15,766 bases of DNA from Gammaproteobacteria bacterium (GTDB lineage: Bacteria; Pseudomonadota; Gammaproteobacteria; Chromatiales; Chromatiaceae). The DNA is taken from assembly GCA_019136395.1 (NCBI GenBank), contig JAGVUH010000653.1, forward strand, positions 1 to 15,766, in the 5' to 3' direction. Positions 7,579 through 14,663 of the stretch are shown one piece after another; positions within the stretch are counted from its first letter, which is position 1; the number at the start of each line of letters is the position of its first letter. Position numbers and translations under genes: made by a program. The notes under the pieces are model-generated. The model did no database searches, was not told where the DNA came from, and was given only the letters and a program-made list of their open reading frames with translations.

Positions 7579-8898
7579 TCAGTGGACGCCCGCGATTTGC
7601 CGCCCCCAGTAGTGGGCCTCGTCGAGGATCTCCGTGGTATCAAGCCCGGTGGGCTGGCCATCCCTCAGGACCTGGCGACCGGCCACCCAGGCGTGGCGCA
7701 CCTGGGAACGAGTGGCGGCGTAGACGAGTTGGGACACGGGGTTGTAGACCGGCTGGGTCTCGGGTTGGCCGAGATCCACGGCGATCAGATCGGCGGATTT
7801 GCCCAGCTCCAGGGAGCCCGTTTCCTCCGCCAGGCCCAGGGCCCGGGCGGCGTCGATGGTGGCCAGGCGCAGGGCCTGATGGGCGGGCAGGGCGGCGGGG
7901 GAGCCGGCCACGCCCTTGGCGAGGAGGGCGGCGGTGCGCAACTCCCCCAGCATATCTAGGTCGTTGTTGCTGGCGGCCCCGTCCGTGCCCAGGGCGACGT
8001 TGATCCCGGCTGCCTTGAGGCGGGCCACCGGGCTGAAGCCGCTCGCCAGCTTGAGCTGGGATTCGGGACAGTGGACGACCTGGCAGCCGGTATTGGCTAA
8101 CAGCTCGATCTCGTCCGCGGTCACCTGGGTCATGTGCACGGCGATCAGGTGCGGCCCCAGCAGCCCCAGACGTTCCAGGCGACGGAGGGGGTGCATAGCG
8201 TAAGCGCGCTGGGATTGGGCGATCTCGTCGGCGGTCTCGTGGAGATGGATGTGGATTGGCACCCCCAGATCCTCCGCCAGGGTCCTGACCCGGGTGAGGG
8301 GCTCATCGGCAACGCTGTAGGGGGCGTGAGGGGCGAGGGCGGTGCGGATCAGGGGATGGCCCCGGTAGCGGTCATGCAGGACCAGGCCCTGGCGCAGGTA
8401 CTGGTCCGGTCCCTCGGCGTACACGGTGGGAAAGTCCAGCAGGATCATGCCGATCAGGGCGCGCATCCCGGTCTCCGCCAGGACCTCGGCGGTGACCTCC
8501 GGGAAGTAATACATGTCGTTGCAGCACAGGGTGCCGCCGCGCAGCATCTCCAGGGCCGCCAGGCGGGTGCCGGCGCGGATCAGCTTCGGGCAGACCCAGC
8601 GCTGCTCCGCCGGCCATATGTGTTCCTGGAGCCAGGTCATCAGCGGCAGATCGTCCGCCAGCCCGCGCAGCAGGACCATGGCGGCGTGGGTGTGGGCATT
8701 GATGAAGCCGGGCAGCAGGACATGGCCGGGCAAGTCCTGGGCGCGGGCGGCCGGGTAGCGCTGACGGGCCAGGGTGCTGGGCAGGACCGCCAGGATGCGC
8801 CTGCCGCCGATGACCACGGCATGGTCGGCGAGGACCGCGTACTGAGGGTCCATTGGCAGGACCCAGGAGGCGTGGAGGACGAGATCGGCGGGGGTCAT
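7579..8898 (-). CDS. mtaD: 5'-methylthioadenosine deaminase (MtaD-type amidohydrolase, paralog 2)
   Basis: 439 residues from the ATG at 8898. The frame is open up to 9024, but the extra 42 residues come from tandem repeats and have no family match, while MTPADLVLHASWVLPMD is the normal N-terminus of Pseudomonas-type MtaD. No good ribosome-binding site precedes 8898, so the start is moderately sure. The metal and catalytic set is complete: H69 and H71 in INAHTH, H218 and E221 in HLHE, H255, and D306 in GTDGAASNND. MtaD converts MTA to methylthioinosine, which a phosphorylase splits to hypoxanthine and methylthioribose-1-phosphate, the substrate of MtnA. The divergent mtnA directly upstream fits this route. 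No phosphorylase gene is in the window. Similarity to Pseudomonas MtaD (remembered) includes GLADDLPLMTWLxxHIWPAE and PHAPYxVxDEPL. Confidence 0.88.
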   Translation of the reverse strand: MTPADLVLHASWVLPMDPQYAVLADHAVVIGGRRILAVLPSTLARQRYPAARAQDLPGHVLLPGFINAHTHAAMVLLRGLADDLPLMTWLQEHIWPAEQRWVCPKLIRAGTRLAALEMLRGGTLCCNDMYYFPEVTAEVLAETGMRALIGMILLDFPTVYAEGPDQYLRQGLVLHDRYRGHPLIRTALAPHAPYSVADEPLTRVRTLAEDLGVPIHIHLHETADEIAQSQRAYAMHPLRRLERLGLLGPHLIAVHMTQVTADEIELLANTGCQVVHCPESQLKLASGFSPVARLKAAGINVALGTDGAASNNDLDMLGELRTAALLAKGVAGSPAALPAHQALRLATIDAARALGLAEETGSLELGKSADLIAVDLGQPETQPVYNPVSQLVYAATRSQVRHAWVAGRQVLRDGQPTGLDTTEILDEAHYWGRQIAGVH

Positions 8899-8899
8899 G

Positions 8900-8942
8900 G
8901 CGTTGCGATGAAAGGCGTTGCTACAAAAGCGTTGCGATGAAA
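8900..8942. repeat. three 14-bp tandem units directly upstream of mtaD
   Basis: On the plus strand GCGTTGCGATGAAA occurs at 8900-8913 and 8929-8942, with a diverged copy GCGTTGCTACAAAA at 8915-8928. The array abuts the mtaD ATG (8896-8898), in the place of its ribosome-binding site. Confidence 0.8.
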
Positions 8943-9005
8943 AACGATGCGAATTCAGGTTTACACGAAGGCCAGAGAGGTTGTGAAAGTACCTCTGGCT
9001 CTTCA

Positions 9006-9043
9006 CCAGCGCTGACTTGATCATCCAGCGCTGACTTGATCAT
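9006..9043. repeat. perfect 19-bp tandem duplication
   Basis: The 19-base unit CCAGCGCTGACTTGATCAT occurs twice in a row, at 9006-9024 and 9025-9043, with no mismatches. It lies in the divergent intergenic region between mtaD and mtnA, so it could change promoter or operator spacing. The identity of the two copies suggests a recent event. Confidence 0.9.
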
Positions 9044-9194
9044 CCCATCCGGTTGGCTGAGATGGTTAAAGGTTTCCCACTGGTTGCCTATGGCGTGGCG
9101 ATGAGGGGGTTGTACCAACCGCCACCCTGGCTCTAGCCCAGGCGAAACTTTGCTGTGTGAGGCACCTGGTCCAAAATGGCCGCCAATTTGCCAC

Positions 9195-9200
9195 AGGAAC
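9195..9200 (+). promoter_or_regulatory. ribosome-binding site for mtnA
   Basis: AGGAAC ends 6 bases before the ATG at 9207 and supports that start. A second candidate, GGAACCC before the ATG at 9228, is also reasonable. Confidence 0.5.
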
Positions 9201-9206
9201 CGCCCC

Positions 9207-10625
9207 ATGGAAACCGGACCGGAACCCATGTTCACTGCCATCTCCTCCTCCCCTGACCGCGATCAAGCCCCGGTCTCGACACCGGGTCAGTCCAGCCCAG
9301 CCCGGCTTGAGCCGCAACACCTGCCGCCCCAGGCGTTGCCCGCGGAGCCGACGCCCGACCATGCCCTGGTTTGGCATGAGGGCCGTCTATTCCTTCTCGA
9401 TCAGCGTTATCTGCCGGCGCGGGCCGACTTTCTGGCGATCGATTCCGCCGCCGCCGCCGCCCGGGCCATCAAGGACATGGTGGTGCGCGGCGCGCCGGCC
9501 ATCGGCATTGCCGCCGCCTATGGCGTGGTCCTGGCGGCGCGGGACCGCTTCCGTCAGGACCCCCGGGCCTGGCCAGACCTGATCCAGTCTGACCTCGATG
9601 AACTGGCGGCCTCCCGCCCCACCGCCGTCAATCTCTTCTGGGCCCTGGAGCGGATGCGGCGCTGCCTGGCGGAATTGACGGCCGGTTTAAGCGCGAAGGG
9701 CCGCCCCTTGGCCGTCAATTCAGAGCGTGCCGGAGTCGATCTAGACAAGTTGGATGCCGAGCCAGACCGGGTGGTTGCCGATCCGGGCCAGGCGGACGCT
9801 GTTTCAGGCCGGCGGGGCGTCGATCCAGGCCAGGTGGGCGCCGATCCCACCCCCGCCCTGCTGGCCGAGGCCCTGGCCATCCATGCCGAGGACATCGCCG
9901 CCAACCGGCGCATGGGCCAACTGGGGGCCAGCCTCATCCAGGGGCCGACGGCGGTCATCACCCACTGCAATGCCGGCGCCCTGGCCACCGGCGGTTTCGG
10001 CACCGCCCTGGGGGTCATCCGCCAGGCTCACGCGGAGGGCAGGATCACCCGGGTCTATGCCGACGAGACCCGCCCCTGGCTGCAGGGCACCCGCCTCACC
10101 GCCTGGGAACTGGCCCAGGACGGCATCCCCGTCACCCTCCAGGCCGACGGCGCGGCGGCCAGCCTCATGGCCCGGGGCGGCATCGGCTGGGTCATCGTCG
10201 GTGCCGACCGCATCGCCGCCAACGGCGATGTCGCCAACAAGATCGGCACCTACGGCCTGGCCATCCTCGCCCGCCATCACGGCATCCGCTTCATGGTCGC
10301 CGCCCCGACCTCGACCATCGACTGGGGTATCGCCGACGGTAGCGCCATCCCCATCGAGGAACGGGACCCGGACGAGGTCCTCGCCTGTGGCGGCAACCGC
10401 CTGGGTCCGGCGGGAGTCAGCGCCCGCAACCCCGTCTTTGACGTCACCCCGGCGGCCCTGGTGGACGCCATCGTCACCGAACGGGGCATCGTCGAGCGGC
10501 CGACGGCGGAGGGGATGCGTGCACTGTTGCTACCAGTCGAGGAGAAGGACCGCTTGGCTGGCAACCCGGTATCAGACCCCAGCGGGTCGACGGCGGCCAT
10601 GCAGGCGATAGCCAGTATCGGTTGA
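9207..10625 (+). CDS. mtnA: methylthioribose-1-phosphate isomerase with N-terminal extension and heptad-repeat insert
   Basis: 472 residues from the ATG at 9207; the family is usually about 345-365. MtnA isomerises methylthioribose-1-phosphate to methylthioribulose-1-phosphate in methionine salvage. The conserved parts are the RGAPAIG motif (94-100), the catalytic cysteine in [10 protein letters not shown] (C254) and the catalytic aspartate in [10 protein letters not shown] (D334). The cysteine-aspartate spacing is 80, the same as C160/D240 of Bacillus subtilis MtnA, so the catalytic domain is intact. The extra length has two sources. One is a Pro-rich N-terminal tail of about 50 residues before [17 protein letters not shown], where homologs start. 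The other is an insert of about 50 residues (about 165-217) built partly from heptads. The start could also be 9228; a TTG at 9150 is less likely. The gene diverges from mtaD and converges with clpC, 22 bases away. Confidence 0.93.
   Translation: METGPEPMFTAISSSPDRDQAPVSTPGQSSPARLEPQHLPPQALPAEPTPDHALVWHEGRLFLLDQRYLPARADFLAIDSAAAAARAIKDMVVRGAPAIGIAAAYGVVLAARDRFRQDPRAWPDLIQSDLDELAASRPTAVNLFWALERMRRCLAELTAGLSAKGRPLAVNSERAGVDLDKLDAEPDRVVADPGQADAVSGRRGVDPGQVGADPTPALLAEALAIHAEDIAANRRMGQLGASLIQGPTAVITHCNAGALATGGFGTALGVIRQAHAEGRITRVYADETRPWLQGTRLTAWELAQDGIPVTLQADGAAASLMARGGIGWVIVGADRIAANGDVANKIGTYGLAILARHHGIRFMVAAPTSTIDWGIADGSAIPIEERDPDEVLACGGNRLGPAGVSARNPVFDVTPAALVDAIVTERGIVERPTAEGMRALLLPVEEKDRLAGNPVSDPSGSTAAMQAIASIG
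9732..9857 (+). repeat. degenerate 21-bp (7-residue) tandem repeats inserted in mtnA
   Basis: Six consecutive heptads can be read: [35 protein letters not shown] and GADPTPA. GTCGAT/GCCGAT recurs with 42-base spacing on the DNA and a final 21-base step. The insert lies between the N-terminal helical region ([12 protein letters not shown]) and the conserved [16 protein letters not shown], ahead of the active-site cysteine. Confidence 0.65.
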
Positions 10626-10626
10626 A

Positions 10627-10639
10627 GCGGTAGCACCGC
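10627..10639. terminator. small hairpin between convergent mtnA and clpC
   Basis: GCGGT-AGC-ACCGC forms a 5-bp stem in the 22-base gap between the two stop codons. It has no T-run on either side, so a role as a shared terminator is only possible. Confidence 0.3.
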
Positions 10640-10647
10640 CGGCTGGA

Positions 10648-13083
10648 TCAGAGTATTTCCAACCTGATCCGCCCCTCCTCCAGCCTTGCCCGGACCCGGC
10701 CGCCATGGGGGCATTGGCCGGTCACCATCATCATAGCCAGGGGGTTTTCGAGCTGACGCTCCACTTCGCGGCGCAGGGGGCGGGCACCATAGACGGGGTC
10801 GAAGCCGTCCTCGGCCAGCTTGTCGAGGACCGCCTCGTCCACCTCCACCTGGACTTGCCGGGCGGCCAGGCGGTGGATCAGTTCGTTGACGAAGATGGCG
10901 GCGATCCGTCGCACCTCCGCCGGCTCCAGATAATGGAAGACGATGACGTCGTCCAGGCGGTTCAAAAACTCCGGCTTGAAGAAGCGCTTGACCTCGTGCA
11001 GCACCAGGTCGCGCGCCTCCTGATAGCTGGGGGTGGCGGACTGGATGAACCCGATGGGGCGCTTGTCCGGGGACAGGGCCTCGGTGCCCAGGTTGGAGGT
11101 GCCGATGAGGATGGTGTTGCGGAAGGACACCAGCCGCCCCTGGCCATCGGTGAGGCGCCCGTCCTCCAGGATCTGCAACAGCATGTTGAAGACGTCGGGG
11201 TGCGCCTTCTCCACCTCGTCGAGCAGCACCACCGTGTAGGGGTTGCGCCGCACCCGTTCGGTGAGCTGGCCGCCCTCGCCATAGCCGATGTAGCCCGGCG
11301 GGGCGCCGATCATCTTCGAGACCTCGTGACGCTCCATGTATTCGGACATGTCCAGGCGCACCACCCGCGATTCGTCGTCGAGCAGGAAGGCGGCCAGGGC
11401 GCGGGCCAGTTCGGTCTTGCCGACGCCGGTGGGTCCGAGGAAAAGGAAGGAGCCGATGGGCCGCCGGGCCGAGCCGATGCCGGCGCGGTTGCGGCGGATG
11501 GCGTCGGCCACGGCGCGCACGGCGTCCTCCTGGCCAACGATGCGCCGGTGCAGTTCCTCCTCCATGCGCGCCAGCTTGTCGGCCTCCGCCTCCACCATGC
11601 GCGAGACCGGGATGCCCGTCCAGCGCGACACGACCTTGGCGATGTCCTCGGCGCGCACGTCCTGGTCCTCGCCGGCCCGTTCCTGTTCCCAGGCTTGGCG
11701 GTCGGCGGCCAGCTTCGCCTCCAGGGCGAGGATGTCCATCTGCTGCCGGGCGGCGCGTTCAAAATCCTGGGCGTTGAAGGCGGCGGTCTTGTCGCGCAGC
11801 AGGCGTTGGCGCTCCTGTTCCTTGTCGCGGATCGGGGCGGGGACCGAGATCAGGCGCAGGTGCTTGTGGGCCCCGGCCTCGTCCAGCAGGTCGATGGCCT
11901 TGTCCGGCAGGCGGCGGTCGCTGATGTAGCGCTCGGCGAGCTGAGCGGCGGCCTCCAGGGCATCCGGGGCATAGTGGATCTGGTGGTGCTGCTCGTAGCG
12001 CGGGGCCAGGCCCTGAAGGATTTGCAGGGTCTCGGTGGCGCTGGGCTCGCGCACCAGGATGGGGTGGAAACGCCGCTCCAGGGCCTTGTCGGACTCGACG
12101 AAGCGGTGGTACTCGTCCAGGGTATCGGCGCCGATGACCTGGAGGCTGCCCTGGGCCAGGGCGGTCTTGAGCAGGCTGGGGGCGGAACCGGCCCCGCCGC
12201 CGGCCCCGACCACGGTGTGCAGTTCGTCGATGAAGAGGATCACGCTGCCCTTGGCGGCGATCACCGCGTCGCGTACTGACTTGAGGCGCTCCTCGAACTC
12301 ACCGCGCATCTTGGCCCCGGCGATGAGATCGCCCATGTCCAGGGCCAGCAGGCGTTTGTTGAGCAGGGTGTCCGGCACCTCGGCGTTGGCGATGCGCTGG
12401 GCCAGGCCCTCGACGATCACCGTCTTGCCCACCCCGGCCTCGCCGATCAGGGCCGGATTGTTCTTCTTGCGCCTCGACAGGGTCTGGATGACCTGGGCGA
12501 TCTCCTCCTCGCGGCCGATGACCGGGTCCAGGGCGTGCTGGCGCGCCAGTTCGGTCAGGTCGCGGGTGTAACGCTCCAGGGGGTCCGGCTCCGATTCCGC
12601 TTCCTCGGAATTCATGTTGCGGCCGTGGCGGATCTCCTGGAGGGCCGCGCGGGCCTGGTCATGGTTGAGGCCGACCTCCCTCAGGCGTTCGGCGGCCCCG
12701 CCGCACTTGGGGTCGAACAGGGCGAGGAAGAGGGTGCCGGTGGCGATGAAGCCGTCGCCCAATTGCCGGGCCTCCTCCTGGGCGAGGCGGAACATCTCGT
12801 TGATGTCCTGGCTGACCAGGATCTGGTTGCCCTGGCGCGGCACCGCCTGCTGATAGTGGGACAGGATGGATGCACGCAGCCGGCTGACCGTCTCCGCCGC
12901 GTTGGGCACCACCCGCTCCAGCATCCTCAGGGGTTCCGCGTCCGGCTGGGCGAGGAGGGCGAGGAGGATGAAGTCGGTGGTCAGCAGGTTCTGGCGCAGG
13001 CCGACCAGTTCCGTGACCGCCAGCTCCAGGGTGCGGGCGACCTTCTTGGTGCTGAACTGGGCGTAGTTCTCAAAAACGGCCAT
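10648..13083 (-). CDS. clpC: ClpC-type Hsp100 ATP-dependent unfoldase
   Basis: 811 residues, the usual ClpC length. An N-terminal Clp_N repeat domain (1-150) is followed by AAA domain 1 with Walker A GEAGVGKT (214-221), Walker B ILFIDE (282-287) and arginines in LERRF (335-339). A short middle region of ClpC size follows, with a UVR-like segment (about 429-450, KTAAFNAQDFERAARQQ) rather than the long ClpB coiled coil. AAA domain 2 has Walker A GPTGVGKT (550-557), Walker B VVLLDE, pore motif GYIGY (597-601) and sensor 2 GARPLRR. An IGF tripeptide at 677-679 sits where ClpP-binding loops occur, so pairing with ClpP is likely. The pore-1 position, normally Tyr in KYRGEFE, is Met (M259, codon 12307-12309). 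The start has GGGAG about 5 bases upstream. It appears monocistronic; no heat-shock (sigma-32) promoter was recognised. ClpB and ClpV are less likely because of the short middle domain and the IGF loop. Confidence 0.9.
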   Translation of the reverse strand: MAVFENYAQFSTKKVARTLELAVTELVGLRQNLLTTDFILLALLAQPDAEPLRMLERVVPNAAETVSRLRASILSHYQQAVPRQGNQILVSQDINEMFRLAQEEARQLGDGFIATGTLFLALFDPKCGGAAERLREVGLNHDQARAALQEIRHGRNMNSEEAESEPDPLERYTRDLTELARQHALDPVIGREEEIAQVIQTLSRRKKNNPALIGEAGVGKTVIVEGLAQRIANAEVPDTLLNKRLLALDMGDLIAGAKMRGEFEERLKSVRDAVIAAKGSVILFIDELHTVVGAGGGAGSAPSLLKTALAQGSLQVIGADTLDEYHRFVESDKALERRFHPILVREPSATETLQILQGLAPRYEQHHQIHYAPDALEAAAQLAERYISDRRLPDKAIDLLDEAGAHKHLRLISVPAPIRDKEQERQRLLRDKTAAFNAQDFERAARQQMDILALEAKLAADRQAWEQERAGEDQDVRAEDIAKVVSRWTGIPVSRMVEAEADKLARMEEELHRRIVGQEDAVRAVADAIRRNRAGIGSARRPIGSFLFLGPTGVGKTELARALAAFLLDDESRVVRLDMSEYMERHEVSKMIGAPPGYIGYGEGGQLTERVRRNPYTVVLLDEVEKAHPDVFNMLLQILEDGRLTDGQGRLVSFRNTILIGTSNLGTEALSPDKRPIGFIQSATPSYQEARDLVLHEVKRFFKPEFLNRLDDVIVFHYLEPAEVRRIAAIFVNELIHRLAARQVQVEVDEAVLDKLAEDGFDPVYGARPLRREVERQLENPLAMMMVTGQCPHGGRVRARLEEGRIRLEIL

Positions 13084-13171
13084 GGTGTCTCCCGGTCAAC
13101 CCGCAAGGGTGGTGAGCGTGCCGGTCCTGGAAATATCTCCCTGCCTGACGATCCTGGCGGTAAGCTGGAGT

Positions 13172-13198
13172 GGTAGGGTCTCCTAAGCGGAGATTACC
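13172..13198. terminator. imperfect hairpin between the small membrane protein gene and clpC
   Basis: Arms GGTA plus TCTCC (13172-13183) pair with GGAGA plus TACC (13189-13198) around a TAAGC loop, giving nine base pairs with an internal bulge. It lies just after the stop of the 120-residue membrane protein gene on the minus strand. No T-run follows, so it may be a weak or factor-aided terminator or an mRNA-end structure. Confidence 0.35.
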
Positions 13199-13202
13199 GG
13201 CC

Positions 13203-13565
13203 TCAACGATGCTTTTTGCCGACGCTCTCCATGTGACTGACCCAGGCACTGAACCAGCGCACGGGGGAGCCGTTGTAGTTGCGGCGACCGGCAAAGGTGC
13301 CGAAACATTTTTCGTCATCCCCGGCAAAGCGCGAGGAGCCCAGGGCCAGCAGACCGAGGATAAGAAAACTGATCAGCACGATGGCCCCGATCAGCAGGCC
13401 ACCGTGCAACAGCCAATCATGGGCCAGCCAGGTGGAGAGGTCGCGATAATAGGCGACCGTCGCCCAGATGGTGGCGAAGAGTAGCAAGACCGCCAGCAGG
13501 GAGAAGAAGTCGGCGATCCGCTCGTGGTTGCGGGAAAAGCCCTTGATCTCTTTGCAGATGCTCAT
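13203..13565 (-). CDS. small two-helix membrane protein of unknown function
   Basis: 120 residues, not recognised as a named family. Two hydrophobic helices are visible, at about 20-41 (FFSLLAVLLLFATIWATVAYY) and about 55-77 (GGLLIGAIVLISFLILGLLAL), joined by a Trp/His-containing loop (STWLAHDWLLH). The N-terminus is short and basic; the C-terminal 40 residues are polar and basic (GKKHR at the end). The ATG at 13565 is preceded by a G-run (GGGGGGG) that could act as a poor ribosome-binding site. It shares strand with clpC, 119 bases upstream of it. Coding is supported by two clean helices and lack of overlap with other genes. Confidence 0.65.
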   Translation of the reverse strand: MSICKEIKGFSRNHERIADFFSLLAVLLLFATIWATVAYYRDLSTWLAHDWLLHGGLLIGAIVLISFLILGLLALGSSRFAGDDEKCFGTFAGRRNYNGSPVRWFSAWVSHMESVGKKHR

Positions 13566-13856
13566 GCCCCCCCACTGCCTGGACTGGTTTCCATGGCACG
13601 ACCCGATGATATTCTTGGTCCATCCCCCCTGGCGGGGGAGGGCTGGGGCGAGGGGGCTGAATGGATACTCCGGGGCAAGGATAAGGGTTTACGGGCGTTG
13701 GGGAAAGTCAGGGCGCGGAAGATGGCCAGTGGCCCGGGGTGTCGAATGCGTGGTCGTCAATAATGCGGGAGGCCGCTGCCCGCTTGCGGACCAGGGTTCC
13801 TGGCGACCGGTACCTGGCTCCGCGCGGGGCACGACAGCCGAAGCCCGCGATGCGAT
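13566..13856. other. intergenic region with a REP-like GC-rich hairpin
   Basis: 291 bases without a convincing gene. It holds a hairpin (TCCCCC, loop CTGGC, GGGGGA at 13623-13639) followed by GGGCTGGGGCGAGGGGG. This resembles the widespread intergenic palindromes made of C-run/G-run arms followed by GGGxTGGGGxGAGGG. The remainder shows nothing I can name. Confidence 0.4.
13623..13656. repeat. REP-like palindromic element
   Basis: 6-bp arms TCCCCC/GGGGGA around a 5-base loop, with a G-rich tail (GGGCTGGGGCGAGGGGG). The pattern is like short intergenic palindromes often present in many copies per genome. Only one copy is in this window, so repetitiveness is not shown here. Confidence 0.45.
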
Positions 13857-14663
13857 TCAGAAGTCATAAAGACTGAGGATGATGGCCCCGCGGGTGATCT
13901 CCCCCAGCAGCCGGCCCTTGTCGATCACCGGCAGGAAGCCCAGTTCCGAGCCAGCCATGAGCTGCAGGGACTCGCGCAGGGTCTGATCGGGACGGACGCT
14001 GGTCATCTGGCGGCGCATCAGGGAGGTCACCGGCTGTTCCCACTGCCGCTCGTGGCGGATCTTGTCCACCTGACTCAGGGCGAAGGTGCCCAGGGCGATC
14101 TGGTCGTCGCCGATCACCAGCAGGGCCTGCCGGCCACTTTGGCGGACGCGGTCGGCGGCCAGGCGGACCGGGTCCTGGGGCGACAGGCTGGCCCGGACCG
14201 GTTCCATCAGCTCCGCCACCCGGGGTTCCCGGATCTCGGCCTGGTCGATGAGGGCCTCGAGTCGCGCCCGCACCTCCGCCACCGGTGCCGAGACCATGGC
14301 CGAGGCAGCGCCGGGATGGCCGCCCCCGCCCAGGTGGCGCAGTAGGGCCCCGACATCGAACTCCCGGGCGCTGGCGCGGCCGATCACCGCCGTGCGCGAG
14401 CCGCTGAGGGGGAAGATGCCCAGGGCCACGTCCAGACCCAGCATCTCCATGAAACGGCTGACGACGTTGGGCAGCATGGTCATGCTCTTGTCCGCGTCCT
14501 GGACGCACAGCCCCAGGCGCAGGCCGCCGAGCTGGCGGGTCTCGGCCTCCTCCAGCATGCGGCTGAAGAGGTCCAGGTGACGGGCGTCCAGGGCGCTGGC
14601 CAGATAGCCCGCCACCACGTTGAGGTCCGCCCCGTTTTCCAGCAGGAAGGCCGCCATGCGCAC
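13857..14663 (-). CDS. DHH phosphoesterase, C-terminal half: DHHA1 region and CBS pair (downstream of a frameshift)
   Basis: This frame carries the continuation of the DHH protein that starts in the neighbouring frame; the GTG at 14663 is not a real start. It holds [20 protein letters not shown], the DHHA1 glycine motif [10 protein letters not shown] (112-121 of this piece), then two CBS domains (about 148-205 and 211-265) ending in LYDF. CBS pairs usually bind adenine nucleotides and regulate the attached enzyme. The join with the upstream half is at a run of eight C (minus strand): nine C would read [18 protein letters not shown] without a break, as DHH proteins normally do. Either a base is missing in the sequence or the gene is truly interrupted or phase-variable. 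DHH-CBS modules also occur fused to tRNA nucleotidyltransferase domains; no such domain follows here. Confidence 0.8.
   Translation of the reverse strand: MRMAAFLLENGADLNVVAGYLASALDARHLDLFSRMLEEAETRQLGGLRLGLCVQDADKSMTMLPNVVSRFMEMLGLDVALGIFPLSGSRTAVIGRASAREFDVGALLRHLGGGGHPGAASAMVSAPVAEVRARLEALIDQAEIREPRVAELMEPVRASLSPQDPVRLAADRVRQSGRQALLVIGDDQIALGTFALSQVDKIRHERQWEQPVTSLMRRQMTSVRPDQTLRESLQLMAGSELGFLPVIDKGRLLGEITRGAIILSLYDF

Larger units (their letters stand above)
8943..9206. other. divergent promoter region between mtaD and mtnA
   Basis: Apart from the repeats listed separately, this non-coding stretch holds two small hairpins on the plus strand: GGTTG-TAC-CAACC near 9110, and CCTGG/CCAGG around 9125-9142. 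No recognisable SAM riboswitch core and no clear sigma-70 boxes were seen. The promoters for both genes should lie here. Confidence 0.35.

Noticed and set aside
8899..9024. N-terminal extension of mtaD from an upstream start at 9024
   Set aside because: The extra 42 residues are translated tandem repeats and do not match the family; homologs begin close to MTPADLVLHA.
9044..9206. SAM or related riboswitch upstream of mtnA
   Set aside because: Only two small hairpins were seen; no recognisable SAM-riboswitch core or expression-platform terminator is present.
10705..12279. Long plus-strand open frame (524 codons) opposite clpC
   Set aside because: It is a shadow of clpC in GC-rich DNA; the translation is Gly/Gln/His/Val rich with no family motif, while the minus strand encodes a complete ClpC.
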